A stretch of 64,000 nt of DNA, taken from positions 558,001 through 622,000 of the forward strand of contig CAWBYD010000007.1 in assembly GCA_963792915.1 (NCBI GenBank), given 5' to 3'. Numbering within the stretch: the first letter of the stretch is position 1; each line of letters opens with the position of its first letter. Both the position numbers and the translations under genes were made by a program. Below, piece after piece: positions 44,407 through 52,482 of this stretch. The notes below the pieces were generated by a model. The model ran no database searches and had not been told where the DNA came from. It was given only the letters and a program-made list of their open reading frames with translations. The DNA comes from Solirubrobacter sp963792915. GTDB lineage: Bacteria; Actinomycetota; Thermoleophilia; Solirubrobacterales; Solirubrobacteraceae.

Positions 44407-45287
44407 AACTGGACCTCGAGGCCATCGTAGGCGACTTCCACGCCCGCACGCGTGACCTCCGCCCGCTCGCGGGAGTCCTCGAGCAGGATCGGGTTCGTGT
44501 TGTTGATGTGGACGAGCAGCTTGCGCGGCCGCTCGAGCGCGGCGAGCGCCTCGAGGGTCCCGCCGGGGCCGGAGAGCGGCACGTGCCCCATGTCGCGTGC
44601 GCTGCGCTCCGAGAAGCCCAGTCGCGGCAGCTCGTCCTCGCGCCAGAACGTCCCGTCGACGAGCACGACATCGCTGGCGGCGAACCGCGCGATCACGCCG
44701 TCGTCCAAGCGGGCGAGCCCGGGGACATACGTGAGGACGCCACCGGTCGCGCGGTCGCGGAAGACGAAGCCGCTCGCCTCGAGCTCCGTGTCTTCGAGAT
44801 AGCGCGGGGCGTCGCCGCCCGCCGCGAACGCCTCGATGGTGAGGCCGTCGAGCGACCGCGTTCGCCCCGGTTCGAGCGTCTGCCATTCGGCGCCGCAATA
44901 GCGCTCCAGCATCGGCAGCACGGGATACCCGGTCGTCAGCGCGCGCCGGACGCCTGAGGCGCCGAACACGCGCACGGGCGCCGTCGACTCGCGTAGCAGG
45001 AGCAGGCCTGCCGTGTGGTCGATCTCCGCGTCGGTCAGCAGCACGCCCGCGATCGGAGGCGCCCGCACGCCGTCGAGGCGCCGCGAGCCCAGCGTCTCGA
45101 GTTGCTGACGCAGGTCGGGCGAGGCGTTGACGAGAAACCACGGCCCGTCGTCGGAGCGGATCGCGAGCGACGACTGTGTGCGCGGTCGCCCGCGTACGCC
45201 GGCGCGCACGGCGTCACAGATCTCGCAATGGCAGTTCCACTGCGGAGAACCTCCGCCGGCGGCGGAGCCGAGAACACGAACGTGCAC
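44403..45287 (-). CDS. pqqB: PqqB, metallo-beta-lactamase-fold protein
   Basis: A 294-residue protein. It has MHVRVLGSAAGGGSPQWNC at the N-terminus, with cysteines in the CHCEIC cluster, the metal-site region LLTDAEIDHTAGLLLL, and LLVHINNTNPILLE near the end. PqqB is a metal-dependent hydroxylase that processes the cross-linked Glu-Tyr intermediate. The start codon is GTG at 45287. It follows pqqA by 57 bp. Confidence 0.95.
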   Translation of the reverse strand: MHVRVLGSAAGGGSPQWNCHCEICDAVRAGVRGRPRTQSSLAIRSDDGPWFLVNASPDLRQQLETLGSRRLDGVRAPPIAGVLLTDAEIDHTAGLLLLRESTAPVRVFGASGVRRALTTGYPVLPMLERYCGAEWQTLEPGRTRSLDGLTIEAFAAGGDAPRYLEDTELEASGFVFRDRATGGVLTYVPGLARLDDGVIARFAASDVVLVDGTFWREDELPRLGFSERSARDMGHVPLSGPGGTLEALAALERPRKLLVHINNTNPILLEDSRERAEVTRAGVEVAYDGLEVQL

Positions 45288-45344
45288 GTGGCAGAGGAAG
45301 CGTGACGTGGCCCCGCATCGGAGGCCACGTCGAGCTTCGGACGC

Positions 45345-45419
45345 CTACCGGTGGAACACGTAGAGCGTGACCTCGGAACACAGATCGACGATCTCGAATT
45401 CGGGCTTGACCCACGTCAT
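45345..45419 (-). CDS. pqqA: PqqA, precursor peptide of PQQ
   Basis: A 24-codon gene: MTWVKPEFEIVDLC, then SEVTLYVFHR. The Glu and Tyr spaced E-x-x-x-Y (EVTLY) are the atoms that become PQQ. ATG at 45419 behind a GGAGG site. Only 31 bp separate this start from the divergent M17 aminopeptidase start, so the pqq promoter must overlap the first part of that gene. Confidence 0.93.
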   Translation of the reverse strand: MTWVKPEFEIVDLCSEVTLYVFHR

Positions 45420-45450
45420 TTCGTGCCTCCTATTAGGGTGTGGATTTGCG

Positions 45451-46848
45451 ATGCAAGTCGAGGTGACCGCAGGCGGCCCGTACACGATCGGGCCCGATCT
45501 CGTCGCGGCCGCCGCGGGCGCACGAGCGGCGGAGCTGGGTGCCCCGGAGCGTGCGCTGGCCGAGGCCGATCCGGTGGCGATGGTGTACGCGGCCGGCCTG
45601 GCGGTCGTCGCGCTCGAGCCCGGCGTCGAGGGGCTGCGAACCGCTGCCGCGCGGGCGGTGCGCGCGTGCCGCGGCGGCGGGACCGTCGCATGGGCGCTCG
45701 ATCCGTCGCTGCCCCTCCCCGTCTCCGAGCAGGTGCGCGCGCTGGCCGAAGGCGCCGTCATCGGCGGCTATGACGGCCGCCGCTGGCGCAGCGGCGAACC
45801 GCCGCGCGGCGTCGAGCGCTTCGTGATCTGCGACTGCGACGACGACCTCGGGCCCGTCGCCGCCCGCGCCGCGCTCATCGGCCGCTGGACCAACGCCGCC
45901 CGCGAGCTCGTCGACGCGCCGCCGAACGTCCTCTCCCCCGCCGGCCTCGCGGAGCGGGCACTGGCGGTTCCGCGCCTGCGCACCGAGATCATCGAGCCCA
46001 CCGCGGCCGGTCTGGCTGCGCTGGCCGCGGTTGGCGCAGGCAGCCCGGCCGAGCCGCAGCTGATCGTGCTCCGCTACGAGCCGCCCGGCGCGCCGGATGC
46101 ACCCCGGCTCGCACTGGTCGGCAAGGCCGTCACGTTCGACAGCGGCGGCTACTTCCTCAAGCCGCGGACGGACATCGTCCGGCAGAAGGCCGACATGGCC
46201 GGCGGCGCGGCGGTCCTGGCGGCGCTGGGGGCGATCGCCGAGCTCGGGCTCCCCCTGTCGGTGACGGGCGTCCTGCCCGCCTGCGAGAACCTGCTGAGCG
46301 GCAGCGCGATCCGGCCGACGGACGTCATCACGACCGCCGCCGGGCTCACCGTCGAAGTGACGAACCCCGATGCCGAGGGGCGTCTGATCCTCGCCGACGC
46401 GCTGTGGTGGGCACGCCGCAACGGCGCGACGCACATCGTCGACCTCGCGACCCTGACCGGCGCGATGCGCGAGGGCATGGGCGACGTGTACGCCGGCGTC
46501 TTCGCGAACGACGCTGAGTGGCGCGAGGCCGTCGTCGACGCGGGCAACGCCGGCGGCGATCTTGCCTGGCCGTGGCCGCTGCACCCGCGCTACCGGTCCC
46601 TGATCGACTCGACCGTGGCCGACCTGCGCAACATCTCGGGCAGGAGCTTCGGGTTCCCGATCGTCGCCGCGACGTTCCTGCGGCAGTTCGCGGGTGAGGA
46701 GCCCTGGGCGCATGTCGACATGCTCGGCACCGCGTTGCTCGACGAGGATCGCGGCGACGCATTCGGCCGCGGCGCGACCGGCTACGGCGTGCGCATGCTC
46801 GTCGAGCTCGCCGCGCGCCTGAGCGACGCGGCGAGCCCGACGGCCTGA
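45451..46848 (+). CDS. leucyl aminopeptidase (M17)
   Basis: A 465-residue M17 peptidase. The metal and catalytic motifs are KAVTFDSGGYFLKP, KADMAGGAAV and NPDAEGRLILADAL (the usual NTDAEGR with Thr to Pro). The N-terminal macrodomain-like half is present but divergent. It starts at the ATG at 45451, because upstream codons overlap pqqA. It removes N-terminal residues from peptides. Divergent from pqqA, it is the only peptidase in the PQQ neighbourhood, where a PqqF/PqqG protease would be expected to release the cross-linked core. Confidence 0.88.
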   Translation: MQVEVTAGGPYTIGPDLVAAAAGARAAELGAPERALAEADPVAMVYAAGLAVVALEPGVEGLRTAAARAVRACRGGGTVAWALDPSLPLPVSEQVRALAEGAVIGGYDGRRWRSGEPPRGVERFVICDCDDDLGPVAARAALIGRWTNAARELVDAPPNVLSPAGLAERALAVPRLRTEIIEPTAAGLAALAAVGAGSPAEPQLIVLRYEPPGAPDAPRLALVGKAVTFDSGGYFLKPRTDIVRQKADMAGGAAVLAALGAIAELGLPLSVTGVLPACENLLSGSAIRPTDVITTAAGLTVEVTNPDAEGRLILADALWWARRNGATHIVDLATLTGAMREGMGDVYAGVFANDAEWREAVVDAGNAGGDLAWPWPLHPRYRSLIDSTVADLRNISGRSFGFPIVAATFLRQFAGEEPWAHVDMLGTALLDEDRGDAFGRGATGYGVRMLVELAARLSDAASPTA

Positions 46849-46855
46849 CCCTCGC

Positions 46856-47362
46856 TCAGCCGACGAGGAAGAGCGCACCGGCCGCAACCAGCAGGCCCGC
46901 TCCCGCGACCCGGGTGGCGGCAACCTGCCGCATCGCCGGGAGCACGCGCGGGAGCCCGACAGCCAGGACGAGCCCGGCGAACGCCAGCAGCGCGCTCGAC
47001 GCCGTCTGCGCGAGCGCCTGCCCGAGAACGGCGCCCTGGTGCTCGCCGGCGATCCCGTAGGTGAGATTGTCGACGGTCAGGACGACCGGCAGCATCCAGA
47101 CGAGCCCGCGGCCCGCCACCTGTGCCGTCCCGACGGCGACCACCAGCAGATAGAGCCCGAGGGCGACGAGTGTCCCCAGCTCCACGACGTCGGCCGCGGC
47201 CTGAGAGAGCAGCGTCCAGCCGAGGCCGGCGCCGATCAGGAACGCGATGCCGTCGGCGAGCCCGAAGACCCCGGCGAGCCACACGCGCGACCGTCTGTCG
47301 ACAAGCGCGCCGACCGCTGCGCAGGCGATCAAGCTGTCGATACCAAGAAGCAGGAAGCCCAT
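46856..47362 (-). CDS. MntP-like small membrane transporter
   Basis: A 168-residue protein with about six membrane helices. Paired acidic motifs lie in helices 1 and 4: GIDSLIACAAVGAL and LTVDNLTYGIAG. This inverted-repeat pattern matches the MntP/cation-efflux branch of the LysE superfamily. It lies 33 bp behind the PQQ dehydrogenase with a GAGG site, so it is in the same operon. By family it moves a divalent metal. In this setting, supply or removal of calcium, a lanthanide or manganese is possible, which is an inference. Confidence 0.7.
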   Translation of the reverse strand: MGFLLLGIDSLIACAAVGALVDRRSRVWLAGVFGLADGIAFLIGAGLGWTLLSQAAADVVELGTLVALGLYLLVVAVGTAQVAGRGLVWMLPVVLTVDNLTYGIAGEHQGAVLGQALAQTASSALLAFAGLVLAVGLPRVLPAMRQVAATRVAGAGLLVAAGALFLVG

Positions 47363-47395
47363 GATTTGAACCTCGACCTAATCGTTGGCAGGGAG

Positions 47396-49084
47396 TCAGT
47401 CGGGCAGCGCGAAGGCGAACAGCGCGCTTCCGTGGGAGGACCCGAGCATCTTGGGCAGGAAGCCCTCGGCCCAGCCGCCCCACCCGGTCGTCACCACGAC
47501 GAACTGCCGACCGTCGACGCTGTAGGTCGACGGGCTGCTGTGGTGGCCGCTGCCGCACTGGAACTGCCACAGCAGTTCGCCGGACTTGGCGTCCCACGCG
47601 TCGAACTCCCCGGTGGGCTCGCCCCCGAACACGACGTCGCCGCCCGTCGCCAGCAGCGACGCGCACATGCACAGGTCGTTGGTCCAGCGCCAGCGCTCCT
47701 GACCGGTGCGCGGATCGTAGGCGCTCACGTACCCGCTCTGGTCGCTCCCGTCCACAGCGACGCCGGCCCCCCAGTACGGGATGCTCTCCTTGAACTCCCT
47801 GCGCCGCCGCGTGGCCGTCGCGCCGACGTCCTGCACCGGGACGTAGAGGAGCTCCGTCCTCGGGCTGTAGCACGCGTGCGTCCACTCCTTGGCGCCCGCG
47901 GGCCCCGGCCAGAAGTGGACCGGATCGCCCTCCTTGTCGGGGTAGAGCTTCGGCGTCGCGTTGCCCTTCTCGTCGACCTCACCCCAGTCGATGCGATCCA
48001 CGAACGGCGCCACCCGGACCGTTTCCATGTTCGTGCGGTCGAGGATGTAGAGGAACCCGTTCTTGTCGAAGTGGGCCGCCAGCTTCTGCCCGTCGAGGTC
48101 GAACAGGATGTGCTCCATCGTGGAGTCGTAGTCCCAGAGGTCGTGCGGCGTGTACTGGAAGTGCGCCTTGATCTGGCCGGTGTCGGCGTCCACCGCGACG
48201 CCGGAATCGGTGTAGAGGTTGTCGCCCGGGCGGACCTCCCCGTCGAAGTCGGGACACGGGTTGCCGGTCCCGAAGTACAGGAGGTTCAGGTCCGGGTCGT
48301 AGGTGGGCGTGATCCAGCAGTTCGCACCGCCGCGCGCCCAGGCCTCGCCGTCGGCCGGCCAGGTGTCTGACCCGGGCTCGCCGGGCTTGGGGATCATGTA
48401 ACAGCGCCACACGCGCTCGCCGTTCTCGAGCTTGAACGCGTCGGCGTGCCCACGCACCCCGAACTCGCCGCCCGAGCTTCCGACGATCACCATGTCCTTC
48501 ACGACCAGGGGGGCGACCGTGGCGCTCTCGCCGGCCCGCACATCGCCGAACGTCTGATCCCAGATCTTCGTGCCGTTCTCGGCGTCGAGCGCGATCACGT
48601 GAGCGTTCAGGGTGGTCATGAAGACCATGCCCTCGGCCACGGCGACGCCGCGGTTGACGTTGCCGCAACACAGCGACACGTCGAACGGCGAGGCGTGCTT
48701 GTAGCGCCACAGCTCCTCACCGGTCCGGGCGTTGAGCGCCCAGAGCTGGCCGTCCCAGGCCGAGACGAACATGATCCCGTCCACGACGATCGGGGACGCC
48801 TCCCACGCATACGTCGATTTGCCCGAGTGCAGGCCCATCGAGCCGGCCTGGTACACCCACACGGGGGTGAGCTTGTTCACGTTGCTCGCGTTGATCTGGT
48901 CCAGCGGGCTGTAGCGCTGCCCGTCGTAGGCGCCGTAGTAGGTCAGCCAGTTCTGCGGTTCGTCGCGGGCGTTGAGAATCCGGTCGTACGTGAGGCCCTT
49001 GGCGACCGGCGGCGCACTGCCGACCGAGGCGCTCAGAGTCCGGTAGGGGACGGCGGTCCCTGCGTCGACGTACTCGGTTGCCAT
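47396..49084 (-). CDS. PQQ-dependent methanol/alcohol dehydrogenase, lanthanide-type, no signal peptide
   Basis: A 562-residue eight-bladed quinoprotein. The vicinal disulfide is Cys139-Cys140 (SLCCGNVNRG); metal ligands are Glu207 (GGEFGVRG) and Asn275 (GTGNPCPD). The catalytic Asp318 is in DLWDYDS and is followed two residues later by Asp320, the extra Asp that marks lanthanide-using XoxF-like enzymes. No heme motif. The start (MATEYVDAG) has an AAAGGAG site 8 bp upstream, and there is neither a Sec nor a Tat signal, which is unusual because these enzymes are normally exported. Operon: PQQ-associated protein, this gene, MntP-like gene. It oxidises methanol or another short alcohol to the aldehyde. 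Confidence 0.9.
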   Translation of the reverse strand: MATEYVDAGTAVPYRTLSASVGSAPPVAKGLTYDRILNARDEPQNWLTYYGAYDGQRYSPLDQINASNVNKLTPVWVYQAGSMGLHSGKSTYAWEASPIVVDGIMFVSAWDGQLWALNARTGEELWRYKHASPFDVSLCCGNVNRGVAVAEGMVFMTTLNAHVIALDAENGTKIWDQTFGDVRAGESATVAPLVVKDMVIVGSSGGEFGVRGHADAFKLENGERVWRCYMIPKPGEPGSDTWPADGEAWARGGANCWITPTYDPDLNLLYFGTGNPCPDFDGEVRPGDNLYTDSGVAVDADTGQIKAHFQYTPHDLWDYDSTMEHILFDLDGQKLAAHFDKNGFLYILDRTNMETVRVAPFVDRIDWGEVDEKGNATPKLYPDKEGDPVHFWPGPAGAKEWTHACYSPRTELLYVPVQDVGATATRRRREFKESIPYWGAGVAVDGSDQSGYVSAYDPRTGQERWRWTNDLCMCASLLATGGDVVFGGEPTGEFDAWDAKSGELLWQFQCGSGHHSSPSTYSVDGRQFVVVTTGWGGWAEGFLPKMLGSSHGSALFAFALPD

Positions 49085-49109
49085 CGAGTGCTCCTTTCCA
49101 GGCGTCGCG

Positions 49110-49556
49110 CTACGGACGCGGTTGCGGCGGACGGTCGAGGCGGGCCTCGGGCGGTACGTCCCCGCCCACGACGATCGCCCCGGTCAGCCCCCGGCCCTCG
49201 TCGTTGCCGGTCGTGGAGCTGTACCAGTAGTACCCTGGGCCATCGAGCTCGAGGGTCGCGGTGCCCCGCGAGTGGTTCACCAGCCAGATGAACCGGGTGT
49301 CGCCGTTGCTCGGCAGGACCGCGCAGTGGGTGTTCTTGTCGTCGTTGATCAGCTCGAGCTCGAGCACGCCCCCATGTGGCAGCACGAGGACTCCGGGCTC
49401 GAACACCAGCTCGTCCTCGGGAATGCGGACGGTCGCGCGCAGCTTGCCGTCGGGCCCGTCCTCGGCCTGTCCGACCTTCGTGCGCCCGAGGATGCGACCG
49501 AGCGTCACCCCGTTCTGCTTGTCCAGATCCGGAATGTCGACCGCAATGTGACTCAC
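49110..49556 (-). CDS. PQQ-associated cupredoxin-fold protein (MSMEG_3727-like)
   Basis: A 148-residue protein from the GTG at 49556, which has an AAGGGGGAC site. It shows a cupredoxin beta pattern (EPGVLVLPHGGVLELELIND, then ATLELDGPGYYWYSS and TGAIVVGG). The copper-binding loop, normally C..H....M, reads YYWYSSTTGNDEGRGLTGA, so the type 1 copper ligands are absent. The family is known beside PQQ dehydrogenases in mycobacteria. It has no signal peptide, like its neighbour. It is the first gene of the dehydrogenase operon (25-bp gap). Role unknown; a subunit or chaperone is more likely than a copper electron carrier. Confidence 0.75.
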   Translation of the reverse strand: MSHIAVDIPDLDKQNGVTLGRILGRTKVGQAEDGPDGKLRATVRIPEDELVFEPGVLVLPHGGVLELELINDDKNTHCAVLPSNGDTRFIWLVNHSRGTATLELDGPGYYWYSSTTGNDEGRGLTGAIVVGGDVPPEARLDRPPQPRP

Positions 49557-49772
49557 AGCGTCCCCCTTGCGTCGGGTCTGTGGCGAGTTGACGTGACTCG
49601 CCTCGCGTCCCGGTTCGTCACGTCGCGCTGACGCCCGGAGGGGCTTGCTCCCTCCCATGACCGGGACTCGATCGTATTCCGGAAGATCCAGCTCCGCAGC
49701 CGATTCTGTGCGACGCGCCGTTCGCTTACGGCGGGCTACCGCTCGTTCGCGATCGGGCGCCGCTGGTGGTGG

Positions 49773-51824
49773 TCACTCAGGCGCGGCCGCGAGCTCGCGC
49801 CGGCCGGCGAGCGTGCCACCGACCGCCTCGAGCACCGCGCGCGCCTTGAGCAGCATCTCGTCGTATTCGGCGTCCGCGTCCGACGCGGCGACGATCGCGC
49901 CGCCCGCGCCGATCGTCAGGCCGTGGCGCGACGCGACGAGCGTGCGGATGACGATGCTGAGGTCGATGGTGCCGTTGACCGACAGGAACCCCAGCGCGCC
50001 CGAGTACACGCCGCGCGGGCCGTGCTCGAGGCGGTCGATGAACTCCATCGTGCGCAGCTTCGGCGCGCCGGTCATCGAGCCGCCGGGAAACGCCGCGCGG
50101 ATGCAGGCGATCGCGGTCGCATCGTCGCGCAGCCGGCCGCGCACGGTCGTCACGAGCTGGTGGACCGTCGCGTAGGACTCGACGGCCATCAGCGCCGGTA
50201 CCGCGACGGTCCCGAGCGCGCACACGCGGCCGAGATCGTTGCGGACGAGATCGACGATCATCAGGTTCTCGGCGCGGGACTTCTCGTCTTCGCGCAACGC
50301 GGCCGCGCGGTACGCGTCCTCCAGGGGATGCGCGGCCCGCGCGGCCGTGCCCTTGATCGGCTTGGATTCGACGATTCGCTCGCGGTTGACGCGCAGGAAG
50401 CGCTCAGGCGAGGAGCTCAGCACCGACAGGTCGCCGACGCGCACCAGCGCGGCATGCGGCGCCGGGTTGCGCGCGCGCAGGGCGCGGTAGGCGGTGAGCG
50501 GATCGATCGCGCCGTCGCTGTGCAGCTCGGTGGTCAGGCAGATCTCGTAGCTCTCGCCCTCGAAGATCTCGTGCTTGCACGCGGCGATGTTGGCCAGGTA
50601 GGCGTCGCGATCCTCGCGCGGCGTGAAGGACAGCGCGCCGGGCGCCGGCGGCGTGGCGGGCGGCGGCGGGGCGAGCCCTTCGAGCTCTCGCGCGGTGGCC
50701 GCCAGCCACTCCTCGGCGGCGGCCGTACCCGCCCCGTCGGCGAGCGCGACGAGGTGGACGCGGCGCTCGTCGTGGTCGAAGGCGACCAGGCGGTCGCACA
50801 GCAGCAGCGCGGCGTCGGGCAGCGGCGAGCGGTGCACGAGCTCGCCCCCGCACTCGGCCTTCAGCTCGTAGCCGAGATAGCCGGCGAATCCGCAGGTGAA
50901 GTCGAACGGGAGCTCGGGGGCGTCGGCGCGCAGGCGTTCGAGCTCGCGGGCGCAGTAGTCGAGGACACTCTCGTGCAGCTCCTCGCGCCCGGTCGCGCGC
51001 TCCACGGTGAGCCGCCGCGCGCCGGCGTCGTAGCGGACGACCTGGCCCAGCGGGCCGTCGGGCGCGCCGATGAAGGAAAAGCGCGCGAGCCCGGGCTCGG
51101 CGCGCGAGCTGTCCAGCCACACCGCATGCTCGCGGTCGCCTTCAAGCGCGATGAAGGCCGCCTCCGGATCGCACCACGCGGCGAGCGAGCGATGGTGCAC
51201 GCGCACGCCGGCGGCGGCTGGGCGCGGCGAGCGTGCCGCGGGACGCCCCTGCGCCCGCGTGAGATCGCGGAAGTTGCGCAGCAGCGTGCGCCCGTGCTCG
51301 GTGGAGATCGACTCGGGGTGGAACTGCACACCCCACAACGGCCGCGCGCGGTGCTCGAGCCCCATCACGACGCCGTCGGGGGTCCTCGCCGTCACTCGCA
51401 GCGCCGCCGGGACCGCGCCGACGGCCAGCGAGTGGTAGCGCACCGCCGCAAAGCCCTGCGGGATGCCCGCGAACAGTCCGCGCCCGTCGTGTTCGATCTG
51501 GCTCAGCCGCCCGTGCACGACCTCCGGCGCATGGTCGATCACGGCGCCGCTCACGTGGGCGAGCGCCTGATGGCCGAGGCAGACGCCGAGCACGGGCAGC
51601 TCGGCGCGGCGCAGCACCTCGAGCGACACGCCGACGTCGCGATCGTGCTCGGGCCGCCCGGGACCCGGCGAGATCACGATGTTGTCGACCGGCAGCGCGG
51701 CGAGCTCCTCCCACGACAGCTCGTCGTTGCGCACGACGACCGGCTCCTCGCCGTTGACCTCGCCCAGCAGGTGGAAGAGGTTGAACGTGAACGAGTCGTA
51801 GTTGTCGATCAGGAGCGTGCGCAT
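49773..51824 (-). CDS. pabAB: aminodeoxychorismate synthase, PabA-PabB fusion
   Basis: A 683-residue fusion. Residues 1-190 are the class I glutamine amidotransferase (LLIDNYDSFTFNL, nucleophile in VLGVCLGHQA, and FHPESI). The rest is chorismate-binding PabB (KPIKGTAARAAHPLED, NLMIVDLVRNDLGRVC, AFPGGSMTGAPKLRTM). The PIKGT motif favours PabB over anthranilate synthase. It makes 4-amino-4-deoxychorismate, the source of p-aminobenzoate. Its place beside mptG, whose substrate is p-aminobenzoate, points to H4MPT synthesis. Divergent from the DUF447 gene. No pabC is visible. Confidence 0.9.
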   Translation of the reverse strand: MRTLLIDNYDSFTFNLFHLLGEVNGEEPVVVRNDELSWEELAALPVDNIVISPGPGRPEHDRDVGVSLEVLRRAELPVLGVCLGHQALAHVSGAVIDHAPEVVHGRLSQIEHDGRGLFAGIPQGFAAVRYHSLAVGAVPAALRVTARTPDGVVMGLEHRARPLWGVQFHPESISTEHGRTLLRNFRDLTRAQGRPAARSPRPAAAGVRVHHRSLAAWCDPEAAFIALEGDREHAVWLDSSRAEPGLARFSFIGAPDGPLGQVVRYDAGARRLTVERATGREELHESVLDYCARELERLRADAPELPFDFTCGFAGYLGYELKAECGGELVHRSPLPDAALLLCDRLVAFDHDERRVHLVALADGAGTAAAEEWLAATARELEGLAPPPPATPPAPGALSFTPREDRDAYLANIAACKHEIFEGESYEICLTTELHSDGAIDPLTAYRALRARNPAPHAALVRVGDLSVLSSSPERFLRVNRERIVESKPIKGTAARAAHPLEDAYRAAALREDEKSRAENLMIVDLVRNDLGRVCALGTVAVPALMAVESYATVHQLVTTVRGRLRDDATAIACIRAAFPGGSMTGAPKLRTMEFIDRLEHGPRGVYSGALGFLSVNGTIDLSIVIRTLVASRHGLTIGAGGAIVAASDADAEYDEMLLKARAVLEAVGGTLAGRRELAAAPE

Positions 51825-51909
51825 GGCCGCATCTACACTCTGCCCACGTTGGCACACCGAGCGTCGCGGCGCTGGCCGCTGCGATCGCGGACCGTGGTAC
51901 CTGGAGGCA

Positions 51910-52482
51910 ATGGAGGTGGACGGCGCCGCCCGGACCGCGCCCATCATCGAGACCGTGGTGACGACCATCAACCCCGACCGCAGCGTCAACTGCGGCGCGA
52001 TGGGCGTCGAGTGGGGCGAGCACCGCATCGTGATCAAGCCCTTCCGGGGAACGAGGACGCTGCGCAACCTGTCCGCCACCGGGGCGGCGGTGGTCCACCT
52101 CACCGACGACCTCCTGCTCTTCAGCCAGGCGGCGCTCGGCGATCCGCACCCCCCGACGCGACCGGCCGCGAGCGTCGTGGGCGCGGTGCTCGACGATGCC
52201 TGCTCGTGGCGCGAGGTGCGCGTCGAGGCCATCGACGAGGGCGGGCAGCGGGCCCGCGTCAGCACGGTCGTGGTCGACGGCGGGACCGGGCGCGAGTTCC
52301 TCGGGCTCAACCGCGCGCGGCACGCCGTGCTCGAGGCCTCGATCCTCGCGTCGCGCGCGCACCTGCTCGAAGCCGAGGACATCCGCGCAGAGCTGTGCCG
52401 GCTGCAGGTGCTCGTCGACAAGACCGCGGGGCCGCGCGAGCGCGACGCGATGGAGTACGTGCGCGCATTGATCCGATGTTGA
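51910..52482 (+). CDS. DUF447 family protein
   Basis: A 190-residue protein of the DUF447 type: IIETVVTTINPDRSVNCGAM near the start, PFRGTRTLRNLSATGAAVVH, and a C-terminal helical half. The fold looks like a flavin-binding split barrel. The family occurs in methanogens and in H4MPT-using methylotrophs, and its exact step is not established. ATG at 51910 with a GGAGG site. Its stop overlaps the mptG start by 7 bp. Confidence 0.82.
   Translation: MEVDGAARTAPIIETVVTTINPDRSVNCGAMGVEWGEHRIVIKPFRGTRTLRNLSATGAAVVHLTDDLLLFSQAALGDPHPPTRPAASVVGAVLDDACSWREVRVEAIDEGGQRARVSTVVVDGGTGREFLGLNRARHAVLEASILASRAHLLEAEDIRAELCRLQVLVDKTAGPRERDAMEYVRALIRC

Noticed and set aside
49773..51824. anthranilate synthase (TrpE-TrpG fusion)
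   Set aside because: The PIKGT motif and the position next to mptG favour aminodeoxychorismate synthase.
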